Assembly (NCBI GenBank): GCA_000435755.1
Contig: FR889070.1
Span: 1 to 8,634 of the forward strand
Direction: 5' to 3'
DNA from: Clostridium sp. CAG:508
GTDB lineage: Bacteria > Bacillota > Clostridia > TANB77 > CAG-508
DNA: 8,634 nucleotides
Both the position numbers and the translations under genes were made by a program. Positions 1 to 5,821 of this stretch are shown piece by piece (the stretch's first letter is position 1; each line of letters begins with the position of its first letter). Below the pieces are notes generated by a model. That model did not search any database and was not told the origin of the DNA. It worked only from the letters and a program-made list of their open reading frames with translations.

Positions 1-24
1 TGCACAAAACTTTGATTTTGTGCA
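1..24. repeat. Perfect inverted repeat at the left edge
   Basis: TGCACAAAA (1-9) and TTTTGTGCA (16-24) form a perfect 9-bp inverted repeat around the 6-base centre CTTTGA. A third, similar half-site, TTGGTGCAA, follows at 26-34. The repeat touches the window edge, so it may be longer than seen. Neither strand shows a T-run after it inside the window, so a terminator is not supported on the plus strand and cannot be judged on the minus strand. Repeated TGCA-type half-sites over a promoter-like sequence would suit a repressor operator, but that is inference. Confidence 0.5.
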
Positions 25-80
25 ATTGGTGCAATATAATTTAAAGTAATATTTCTTAACACTACCCTCTTTTCAATCAT
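1..80 (-). CDS. Possible start of an unidentified gene running off the left edge
   Basis: An ATG at 80-78 opens a frame that stays free of stops for the remaining 26 codons to the window edge. An in-frame TGA sits just upstream, so the gene cannot begin earlier in this frame. The peptide begins MIEKRVVLRNITLNY, which I do not recognise. An AAGGA lies 16 bases upstream of the ATG, too far for a normal ribosome binding site, and a GAGGG lies too close to the alternative GTG at 62. In DNA this AT-rich, 26 open codons is only weak evidence. Orientation matches all the other genes. It follows the terminator of the rho-phosphatase unit and would start a new transcription unit. Confidence 0.25.
   Translation of the reverse strand, partial: MIEKRVVLRNITLNYIAPIAQNQSFV
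12..40 (+). promoter_or_regulatory. Promoter-like sequence pointing right, no gene downstream
   Basis: TTGATT (12-17), a 17-base spacer and a perfect TATAAT (35-40) make a good sigma-A-type match on the plus strand. The -35 element lies inside the inverted repeat at 1-24. No plus-strand open frame with a ribosome binding site follows. A transcript from here would run into the hairpin at 136-161 and then antisense to the phosphatase gene. It could be a small RNA promoter, or a chance match in AT-rich DNA. It conflicts with reading 80-1 as coding. Confidence 0.3.
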
Positions 81-104
81 TATTCAATTTATTAAATCCT
101 TATT

Positions 105-132
105 TGTATACATCACAAATTTTACTATACAA
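105..132 (-). promoter_or_regulatory. Weak promoter candidate for the left-edge gene
   Basis: On the minus strand TTGTAT (132-127), a 16-base spacer and TATACA (110-105) form a weak sigma-A-type match just after the phosphatase terminator. It would start a transcript about 20 bases before the ATG at 80. Both boxes deviate from consensus and support is slight. Confidence 0.22.
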
Positions 133-161
133 TAAAAAGAGCAGCTTTAAAACTACTCTTT
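130..161 (-). terminator. Rho-independent terminator of the rho-phosphatase unit
   Basis: Read on the minus strand, AAAGAGTAG (161-153) pairs with CTGCTCTTT (144-136), giving nine pairs with one U-G wobble around an 8-base loop. A U-rich tail follows at about 138-130. It lies 19 bases beyond the phosphatase stop codon, where a 3' end is expected. The stem could also fold in RNA from the other strand, but the tail there is poor. Confidence 0.75.
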
Positions 162-180
162 AGTTGTATGTTATATTAAA

Positions 181-1041
181 TTATAAAACCTTAATTGCTG
201 TAATATCGTCACAATCTTTAAATCTATTTTGATATTTTTCCCAGTTTTTATCTTCTAACAATTTTCTTTTTATTTCTTTTGCATAATATTCAATATTATT
301 ATCTGAAATATTATGCATAAATTTTTCTTTTGTCATGCCAAGTACATCTATATCAAATCCATCTGTACATACAAAAACTTTTTCAAGTTCATTTAATTTG
401 TATTTTCTTTGATATGCATATGAAACTACTGAAGAATCATTACTCGCTATATAATATCCACCAACTTTGTTTTTTAATTGTCTATTCTCTCTTAACAGTT
501 CTATTACTTCTGGTTTATTTCTTGCTTCTTTTATTGTGATATCTTCAACAATTGATATATCTTTCATTAATTTCCATACATTGTTATCTAATTTATGTAA
601 ATTACAATCTCTTATTTCTTCAACAGTATCATTACTTTTATGTTTGATTAAGATAATTGAATCACCTAAAGAGAAAAGTTCTAAAAACTCTCCCCTTTTC
701 CTTGAAATAACCAAGCTTGAAGATGGTACTTCATAAGGTTTCAACCTTATTCCTAGTTCTTCTTCTTTTGCTTCGATTCTTTCTTTCATATACTCTATAG
801 CAGATTTAACCGTCTCTTCTAATTCTATATTTTCTTGATTTACCAATTTAGACTTTAAATATTGAAGTAATTCAGCTACATACCATTCAGCAGAAGTTTT
901 ATATACATCTAATTCATTATCTCCTAAACCTGTCGCTCCATCCATAAGTATGGTGATATTTTCATCCGTATAAAATACATCTTCATTTACTAAATGTCCA
1001 TTTCTTTTATCTTTCTTTTCTCCTGAAAGTGAAATTACCAT
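181..1041 (-). CDS. PP2C-type (PPM family) serine/threonine protein phosphatase
   Basis: This 286-residue protein has all the main motifs of metal-dependent PP2C phosphatases in the usual order: NED (19-21), DGATG (34-38, the DGxG metal site), PSSSLVIS (106-113), LGDS (125-128), CTDGFD (225-230) and CDDIT (277-281). The aspartates expected to hold the two metal ions are present. There is no signal peptide or membrane segment, so it should be cytosolic, removing phosphate from Ser/Thr of unknown partners. The middle region (about 135-195) is charged and poorly conserved. The ATG at 1041 has a good AAGGAAG site 6-8 bases upstream. The gene starts 29 bases after rho, so they are probably cotranscribed, and it ends before a terminator. 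No partner kinase is visible. The family is secure; substrate and role are unknown. Confidence 0.85.
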   Translation of the reverse strand: MVISLSGEKKDKRNGHLVNEDVFYTDENITILMDGATGLGDNELDVYKTSAEWYVAELLQYLKSKLVNQENIELEETVKSAIEYMKERIEAKEEELGIRLKPYEVPSSSLVISRKRGEFLELFSLGDSIILIKHKSNDTVEEIRDCNLHKLDNNVWKLMKDISIVEDITIKEARNKPEVIELLRENRQLKNKVGGYYIASNDSSVVSYAYQRKYKLNELEKVFVCTDGFDIDVLGMTKEKFMHNISDNNIEYYAKEIKRKLLEDKNWEKYQNRFKDCDDITAIKVL

Positions 1042-1070
1042 ATTTTATTCTTCCTTTATTATTTCGTTTA

Positions 1071-2423
1071 TTATTTTGCATTTTTCAAGAAGTATGACAT
1101 TTTATCTAAAAATTCATTGTTATTCTTTGTTGAAACCATTTGTGTAATTAATTCTTCAGTAACATCTGCAACAGACATTGTTGACATTGCTTTTCTTAAT
1201 GCAAATACTGTTTCTAATTCTTTTGGAGTTAATAATAGTTCTTCTCTTCTTGTTCCAGATTTGTTTATATCAATTGCTGGGAAAATTCTCTTTTCTGATA
1301 ATTTTCTATCTAAGTGAACTTCCATATTACCAGTGCCTTTAAATTCCTCAAATATAACATCATCCATTCTACTGCCTGTTTCTATTAAAGCTGTAGCAAG
1401 AATTGTTAAGCTTCCCCCATTTTCTATATTTCTAGCTGCTCCGAAGAATTTTTTAGGTTTATGTAATGCACTTGGATCTAAACCACCAGATAATGTTCTT
1501 CCTGAAGATGGGATAGATAAGTTATATGCTCTTGCTAAACGAGTAATACTATCTAATAATATAACTACATCTTTCTTTTGCTCTGTTAGTCTCTTGGCTC
1601 TTTCCAGTACCATTTCTGCTACCTTAACATGATGTTCAGGTAATTCATCAAAAGTAGAATATATAACATCTCCTTTAATGCTACGTCTCATGTCTGTAAC
1701 TTCTTCTGGACGTTCATCTATTAAAAGAACAATTAATTCTATTTCTGGATTATTTGTTGTAATACTGTTTGCAATTTTCTTTAATAATGTAGTTTTTCCA
1801 ACTTTGGGTGGGGCAACTATCATTCCTCTTTGGCCTTTTCCAATTGGTGACATTAAGTCAATAATTCTCATTGCATATTCATTTGGAACTGTTTCCAATC
1901 TAATTCTTTCGTCTGGATAAATAGGAGTCAAATCATCAAATTTTTGTCTTCTATATGCTTTTTCTGGAGATTCTCCATTAACTTCACCAACATAAATTAG
2001 TGCTGGAAATTTTTCTCCTTCTTTTGGTAATCTTGCAATTCCTTTTACTTTATCACCTTTATCCAACCTGAATCTTCTGATTTGTATAGGTGATATATAT
2101 ACATCTTTTGGAGTTGATAAATAATTTTCTCCTCTTAAAAATCCATATCCATCAGGTAATACTTCTAATATTCCTTCAACAATTTGGTCATCTGCATTTG
2201 TTAATTTGTATGATCCATTTGAAGGTTCAGCAAGACTGCTTGTAGTTACATCTGTTGCAACGTAGCTCCCATCATATTCAATTTCTTTTGCTTCAATTGA
2301 TTCATTTTCCAATTTCAATAATTTTTCTATAATTTCCTCTTTTTTTAGCTTTGAAGTGTTTTTTATCCCCTTTTCTTTTGCAAGTTGACGCAATTCTACT
2401 AATGTATAATTTTCTAAATCCAT
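1071..2423 (-). CDS. rho: Transcription termination factor Rho
   Basis: Rho is a hexameric RNA-dependent ATPase that binds untranslated nascent RNA and releases it from RNA polymerase. The 450-residue protein is complete. Residues 1-40 resemble the SAP-like Rho N domain. A short linker (about 45-75) replaces the long insertions of some Rhos. A cold-shock-type RNA-binding domain follows, with DGYGFLR at 91-97. The ATPase core has Walker A APPKVGKTT (204-212), Walker B VVILLD (286-291), the Q-loop region LSGGLDPSALHKP (311-323), the R-loop/central pore segment FKGTGNMEVHLDR (361-373) and SGTR (389-392), which carries the arginine finger. The common Walker A form is PPKAGKT; valine replaces that alanine at 208. 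GGGGGA about 8 bases before the ATG is the ribosome binding site. It lies downstream of divIC and directly upstream of a PP2C phosphatase, probably in one unit with the latter. Confidence 0.97.
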   Translation of the reverse strand: MDLENYTLVELRQLAKEKGIKNTSKLKKEEIIEKLLKLENESIEAKEIEYDGSYVATDVTTSSLAEPSNGSYKLTNADDQIVEGILEVLPDGYGFLRGENYLSTPKDVYISPIQIRRFRLDKGDKVKGIARLPKEGEKFPALIYVGEVNGESPEKAYRRQKFDDLTPIYPDERIRLETVPNEYAMRIIDLMSPIGKGQRGMIVAPPKVGKTTLLKKIANSITTNNPEIELIVLLIDERPEEVTDMRRSIKGDVIYSTFDELPEHHVKVAEMVLERAKRLTEQKKDVVILLDSITRLARAYNLSIPSSGRTLSGGLDPSALHKPKKFFGAARNIENGGSLTILATALIETGSRMDDVIFEEFKGTGNMEVHLDRKLSEKRIFPAIDINKSGTRREELLLTPKELETVFALRKAMSTMSVADVTEELITQMVSTKNNNEFLDKMSYFLKNAK

Positions 2424-2446
2424 ATAATTTCCCCCATTATTAAATT

Positions 2447-2476
2447 TATATAAACAGACAAAATAAAGCTTGTCCT
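2447..2476 (-). promoter_or_regulatory. Weak promoter candidate for rho
   Basis: AGGACA (2476-2471) is separated by 18 bases from TATATA (2452-2447) on the minus strand, which would put the start of the transcript about 17 bases before the rho ATG, just ahead of its G-rich ribosome binding site. Each box matches consensus at about four of six positions. The rest of 2424-2556 is AT-rich and shows only a 5-bp GACAA/TTGTC repeat (2475-2458). No other good promoter stands out. Confidence 0.28.
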
Positions 2477-2556
2477 TGTTTTTTATTTTATTTGACTAAT
2501 TTCTTTGGATTTTAAAGTTAGAATTAAAATAATTGAATAAATATAGATTGTATATG

Positions 2557-2586
2557 ATAATGAGAAAGAATGAACTTTCTCATTAT
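2557..2586 (-). terminator. Perfect 12-bp hairpin after divIC, no T-run
   Basis: ATAATGAGAAAG (2557-2568) and CTTTCTCATTAT (2575-2586) form a perfect 12-bp stem with a 6-base loop. It starts 25 bases past the divIC stop, the right place for a 3'-end structure. Neither side has the T-run of an intrinsic terminator; the minus-strand RNA continues CAUAUACAAUC. It may be an RNA 3'-end stabiliser, a tail-less terminator or a binding site for a dimeric protein. The hairpin is certain from the sequence; the terminator role is only a guess from position. Confidence 0.5.
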
Positions 2587-2611
2587 ATAAGTGCATTTAT
2601 TAGTATATAAA

Positions 2612-2887
2612 TTATTTGCTGATATCTATGTATACCTTTTCATTTGGCAAATACATATCTAGTTTTTCTCTAGCTACTTCTTCAATATATTCTTTTGAAT
2701 TTATATTTGCCTTTGTTTCAAGTAATTGCTCCTTTTTTTCTTCTTCTGCAGCAATTTGTTCTGTATATCTTTTGCTATCTGCTTTATATGCATTTAACTC
2801 TTTTTGTTGAACAAAAAATGTATAAACAACATAAATTAATATAGCAATAATTATAATTCTTTTAAAATTTATTTTCTTGTTTTTCAT
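2612..2887 (-). CDS. divIC: DivIC/FtsB-family cell division protein
   Basis: DivIC is a small bitopic membrane protein that joins FtsL and DivIB at the division septum. As annotated it has 91 residues: a basic cytoplasmic N terminus, one hydrophobic segment (about residues 10-27), a charged coiled coil rich in Glu, Lys and Gln, and a C-terminal segment containing YIEEVAREKL, the typical DivIC/FtsB signature. Two ATGs are possible. The first (2899) directly abuts the AAGGA site with no spacing, so I prefer the second (2887), which has 12 bases of spacing; starting at 2899 would give 95 residues. It follows yabP and yabQ, as in Bacillus subtilis, but has its own promoter, suiting a division gene needed in vegetative growth. 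The perfect hairpin at 2557-2586 lies just downstream. Confidence 0.88.
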   Translation of the reverse strand: MKNKKINFKRIIIIAILIYVVYTFFVQQKELNAYKADSKRYTEQIAAEEEKKEQLLETKANINSKEYIEEVAREKLDMYLPNEKVYIDISK

Positions 2888-2921
2888 CTGTACTTTCATT
2901 CCTTAATTAATTTCTTGTAAT

Positions 2922-2950
2922 ATTATAACACACTATAATTATTTTTTCTA
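2922..2950 (-). promoter_or_regulatory. Extended -10 promoter of divIC
   Basis: Minus strand: TAGAAA (2950-2945), a 17-base spacer, and TATAAT (2927-2922) preceded by TG at 2930-2929, a perfect extended -10 element (TGnTATAAT). Expected transcript start is near 2915, leaving a short leader with the AAGGA site. It lies between the yabQ stop and the divIC start, so divIC can be expressed without the sporulation genes. Confidence 0.65.
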
Positions 2951-2956
2951 CAAATT

Positions 2957-3442
2957 TCATAAAATTCCTTCTTTTTCTTGCAATTTAATTTTATTTTTTT
3001 CTTTTTTCTTCATAATTTTTGTCGTATTTTGAAATATTTTTTTGAAAAATGTAGATAATCTTTGTGCTAAAAATTTTATAGGTTTAATAAGTAAAAAATT
3101 AAATATTTTAAAAATTAAGTTTACCGGATAGGATATTATCTTTTTAATAAATTTTATTATAATAACTGAATATTTTACTATATATTTACTAAGAGTAAGC
3201 ATGTAAATCAATACTCCTAATGCAATTCCAATAAATATATAACTTCTAATTTCCCCATTATTAAATTTAAATATAGAAAATAGTGTAATAAAACCTGCTA
3301 ATATCCAGAACAAAATATCTTGTAAAGTTGTTAGCCAATCAGCTGTTTTAAAACTTCTACGTAATATTCTAAAAACATCAAATAAAACACCTATAACTAT
3401 TCCTGTAACTGTGAAAGCAATTAAACAAAGTAGTTGCTCCAT
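2957..3442 (-). CDS. yabQ: Spore cortex biosynthesis membrane protein YabQ
   Basis: YabQ is a sporulation membrane protein of the outer forespore membrane, needed for cortex formation in Bacillus subtilis. This 161-residue protein has three clear hydrophobic segments (about 3-22, 42-59 and 66-85) and a fourth less regular one (87-120, hydrophobic and basic), followed by a strongly basic tail full of Lys. The GVLFDVFRILRR stretch (18-29), at the end of the first membrane segment, and TTLQDILFWI (38-47) are the features I recognise as YabQ-like. An AAGGGA site lies 11 bases upstream of the ATG. It begins 23 bases after yabP and is probably cotranscribed with it. No terminator separates it from divIC, so read-through into divIC is likely during sporulation. 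Confidence 0.85.
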   Translation of the reverse strand: MEQLLCLIAFTVTGIVIGVLFDVFRILRRSFKTADWLTTLQDILFWILAGFITLFSIFKFNNGEIRSYIFIGIALGVLIYMLTLSKYIVKYSVIIIKFIKKIISYPVNLIFKIFNFLLIKPIKFLAQRLSTFFKKIFQNTTKIMKKKEKNKIKLQEKEGIL

Positions 3443-3465
3443 TTTAAACTCATTCCCTTCTCAGC

Positions 3466-3768
3466 CTATTTAAAGATTTTTCCTAGAAAACCTCCACCCT
3501 TCTCCATACTATCTTTTTCACTATACGCAAGTTGATAAATTGTGCCATCTATTGTAACTTCTGATGTATCTAAGCTCAATTTATTTATTCTCAAATTTTC
3601 TCCTTTAACGGTAAGTAACCCTAATTCAGTTTCTAAAATAACTATTTGATCGTCAAAACTAAGTACATCTAGTACTCCAGAAATATTTAATTTTTCTCTA
3701 TTTTCTAGAACAATATTTTGAATAACATTTGTCATACTTGACATTGATTTTCTTTCTTCTAATGGCAT
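3466..3768 (-). CDS. yabP: Sporulation protein YabP
   Basis: YabP is a small sporulation protein of the YabP/YqfC family, associated with spore coat and cortex assembly. The 100-residue product is the normal size. The central part (about 27-85) is a run of short beta-like stretches including the motif LETELGLLTVKGENLRI, typical of the family, and it ends in a glycine-rich GGGFLGKIFK tail. Three start codons lie close together. The GTG at 3777 overlaps the AAGGAG ribosome site and the ATG at 3774 is only 2 bases from it, so the ATG at 3768, 8 bases away, is chosen. It leads a yabP-yabQ unit beginning after the aspartokinase terminator. I could not identify a convincing sigma-E promoter in the 60-base gap, although its timing in Bacillus would predict one. 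Confidence 0.87.
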   Translation of the reverse strand: MPLEERKSMSSMTNVIQNIVLENREKLNISGVLDVLSFDDQIVILETELGLLTVKGENLRINKLSLDTSEVTIDGTIYQLAYSEKDSMEKGGGFLGKIFK

Positions 3769-3825
3769 ATCCATCACTCCTTAAAAACAAGTCTATTTAT
3801 ATATATTCAGGTCTTGTCTCATTTA

Positions 3826-3860
3826 GAACAAAATTAAAGGAAAGTATTTATTACTTTCCT
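3826..3860 (-). terminator. Intrinsic terminator overlapping the aspartokinase stop codon
   Basis: On the minus strand AGGAAAGTA (3860-3852) pairs perfectly with TACTTTCCT (3846-3838) around a 5-base loop, and a U-rich tail (UUAAUUUUGUU) follows. The aspartokinase TAA (3853-3851) lies at the end of the left arm. It ends the aspartokinase transcript and isolates it from yabP. Confidence 0.8.
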
Positions 3861-4573
3861 ACAATTGTTCCTATTTCATCATTAAATGTATTTTTAACTA
3901 TTATTTTTACACCATATTTTTTAGCTAATACTACACACCTATCATGTAAGACTTTAGCTCCATTTTTAGCCATTCCTTCCATATCTTCATAAGAAATGTA
4001 ATCTAACTTTTTTGCATTTTTATACTTATATGGATCTTTATCATAAACACCATTTGTATCTGTAAAAATATAGCATTCTTCCTCTTCTAAAGCAGCTGCA
4101 ATTGCTATAGCTGTCGTGTCTGAGCCATTTCTTCCTAATGTTGTTATATTGTTATTTTCATTTATTCCTTGAAAGCCTGTTACAACCACAACATCATTAT
4201 TCTCTAGTTCATTCCAAATCATTTTAGGGTATATGTCTTGAATTTTAGCTTCTGTGTAGTTTGAGTCTGTTACTATTCCAGCTTGCCATCCTGTTAATGA
4301 AACAGCTTTATAGCCTAAGCTATGTAACAATATTGCAAACTTGCTGCAAGCCATTTGCTCTCCAACAGACATTAGAACATCTAGCTCTCTTTTATTTGGC
4401 TTATCTGTCAATTCTTTTGCTTCTTTTATTAAATTATCTGTTGTTTTACCTTGCGCTGATAAAATAGCAACTACCTTTTCCCCACTTTCTAAAAATGAAA
4501 TAGTCTTTTGTGCAGCTAGTTTTAGCTTATTAGTATCAGCAATTGAGCTTCCTCCAAATTTAATTACTTTCAT
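3851..4573 (-). CDS. Aspartokinase catalytic domain, no ACT domains
   Basis: Aspartokinase phosphorylates aspartate with ATP, the first step towards lysine, threonine, methionine and diaminopimelate (needed for cell wall and spore dipicolinate). This 240-residue protein aligns with the amino acid kinase domain only: KFGGSS (5-10) near the N terminus, SVGE (69-72), TTLGRNGSD (144-152), FTDTNGVYDKDP (170-181) and GAKVLHDR (205-212). It stops where two ACT regulatory domains normally begin, and ends cleanly at a terminator, so it seems a genuine short form rather than a fragment. The Lys, Glu, Arg and Asp expected at the aspartate site are present. Oddities are Asn149 where the family has a second Gly (GRGGSD), and Asp211 in place of the Pro of HPR. 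ATG 4573 fits family starts and lies 12 bases from AAGGA; GTG 4582 is too close. Confidence 0.85.
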   Translation of the reverse strand: MKVIKFGGSSIADTNKLKLAAQKTISFLESGEKVVAILSAQGKTTDNLIKEAKELTDKPNKRELDVLMSVGEQMACSKFAILLHSLGYKAVSLTGWQAGIVTDSNYTEAKIQDIYPKMIWNELENNDVVVVTGFQGINENNNITTLGRNGSDTTAIAIAAALEEEECYIFTDTNGVYDKDPYKYKNAKKLDYISYEDMEGMAKNGAKVLHDRCVVLAKKYGVKIIVKNTFNDEIGTIVGK

Positions 4574-4591
4574 AAGAACCACTAATCCTTA

Positions 4592-4633
4592 TACAAAAAA
4601 TACAAGCCAATTTAATTTTAAACTTGACTTGTA
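4592..4633 (-). terminator. Terminator-like hairpin between prfB and aspartokinase
   Basis: The minus-strand RNA reads UACAAGUCAA (4633-4624), then UUGGCUUGUA (4610-4601), ten pairs with one U-G wobble. An inner UUUAA/UUAAA match extends the stem, and an AUUUUUUG tail follows (4600-4593). It starts 26 bases after the prfB stop and ends just before the aspartokinase ribosome binding site, so it would cut aspartokinase expression off from prfB. No good promoter fits between the two. Confidence 0.72.
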
Positions 4634-4659
4634 TATAATATGTTTATTAAACTTTTTTG

Positions 4660-5767
4660 CTACTTTTCTAAATTGAATTTTAAATAACTATCAATAAATC
4701 CGTTTAAATCTCCATCCATTACAGCCTGAACATTTCCAACTTCATAATTAGTTCTATGGTCTTTTACTAAAGTATATGGACAAAATACATAAGAACGAAT
4801 TTGGCTTCCCCATGCAATATCCATTTGTATGCCTTTTAATTCGTCAATTGTATCTTTTTGTTCCTTTTCTTTTAAATTTAATAGTTTAGATTTTAGCATT
4901 TTCATTGCAGTATCTCTGTTTTGAAATTGTGAACGTTCAGTTTGACATGCTACAATAATTCCTGTTGGAATATGTGTTAGTCTTACTGCAGATGATGTCT
5001 TATTTATATGTTGACCACCTGCACCAGACGCCCTATAAACATCCATTTTTATATCGTCAGGGTTGATATCTAATTCAATATCATCTGTTATTTCTGGTAA
5101 AACCTCAACAGATGCAAAAGATGTATGTCTTCTTCCACCTGCATCAAATGGTGAAATTCTAACTAATCTATGTACTCCCATTTCGCCTTTTAAGTATCCA
5201 TAAGCATAATCACCATTAACAGAAAATGTAACACTTTTTAGCCCTGCTTCCTCACCTTCAAGATAATCAAGTTCTTTTACTTCATAACCATTAGCATTTG
5301 CCCATCTTGTATACATTCTATATAACATTTCAGCCCAATCTTGAGCCTCTGTTCCTCCTGCACCTGGATGAATGGTTAGGATTGCATTATTGTTATCATA
5401 CTTTCCAGATAATAAAGTAGTTATTTCCAACTTTTCTATGTCTTTTTCCAATGTATATGAAGACTTCAATAATTCTTTAGCTAATTCTTCATCTTCTTCA
5501 GCTTGTAAAAGCTCACTCATTTCTAACAAATTATTAAGTTCATTATTTAATTTTTTAAATCCTTCTACTTTTGATTTTAAGCTATTAATTTGTTTTAAAA
5601 CTTTTGAGCTATTATCTGTATCATTCCAGAAATCGTTTTCAGTTGTTTTACTTTCTAACTCTTTTAACTCTTTTTCTTTGTTTTCTACATCAAAGTGAAT
5701 CACCTATCTGTTCTAAACGTTTTTTTAATTCTTGTAATTTTTTAGAGTTTTCTTCTAAATCTAACAT
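4660..5767 (-). CDS. prfB: Peptide chain release factor 2, made by +1 frameshift
   Basis: RF2 recognises UGA and UAA stop codons and triggers peptide release. The gene starts at ATG 5767 with AAGGA 9 bases upstream and encodes 25 residues ending in IGDSL. It then meets an in-frame TGA (5692-5690); a +1 shift there reads GAT and continues for 343 residues, giving 368 in total, normal for RF2. The SPF stop-codon recognition motif falls at residues 205-207 and the catalytic GGQ at 250-252, the same numbering as in Escherichia coli RF2. The N-terminal half is a Leu/Glu/Lys-rich helical domain. An open frame beginning at GTG 5703 exists but is only the downstream part. prfB after secA is standard in Firmicutes; here three copper-cassette genes intervene. 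A hairpin terminator follows it. Confidence 0.97.
5690..5705 (-). promoter_or_regulatory. RF2 programmed +1 frameshift site
   Basis: The minus strand reads AGGTGAT (5705-5699), TCA, CTT (5695-5693), TGA (5692-5690), T. CTT-TGA is the classical slippery codon plus stop of prfB. Low RF2 lets the ribosome slip from CTT to TTT and read GAT, giving autoregulation. AGGTGAT can pair perfectly with the 16S rRNA 3' end (GAUCACCU), although that pairing is placed farther from the CTT than the AGGGGG stimulator of Escherichia coli. Confidence 0.95.
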
Positions 5768-5780
5768 CTTCTCACATCCT

Positions 5781-5815
5781 TTTCAAAAATCAAAATCCAG
5801 CCAAATATATGCTGA
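5781..5815 (-). terminator. Weak terminator candidate after copA
   Basis: On the minus strand UCAGC (5815-5811) can pair with GCUGG (5801-5797) across a 9-base loop, followed by AUUUUGAUUUUUG. The stem is only five pairs with one wobble, so termination would be partial at best, and copper-cassette transcripts may read into prfB. Confidence 0.35.
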
Positions 5816-5821
5816 CATTTA

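Noticed and set aside
3778..3838. Hairpin ACAAG/CTTGT upstream of yabP
   Set aside because: Only five pairs around a loop of over 20 bases; not strong enough to call, although a T-run follows on the minus strand.
4574..4659. Lysine riboswitch before the aspartokinase
   Set aside because: The gap is 86 bases and is mostly occupied by one terminator hairpin; the known lysine riboswitch is roughly twice as long and has conserved multi-helix junction sequences not seen here.
4660..5703. prfB as a 347-residue protein starting at GTG 5703
   Set aside because: The upstream leader ending in IGDSL and the CTT-TGA shift site show the true start at 5767; GTG 5703 is within the leader in the +1 frame.
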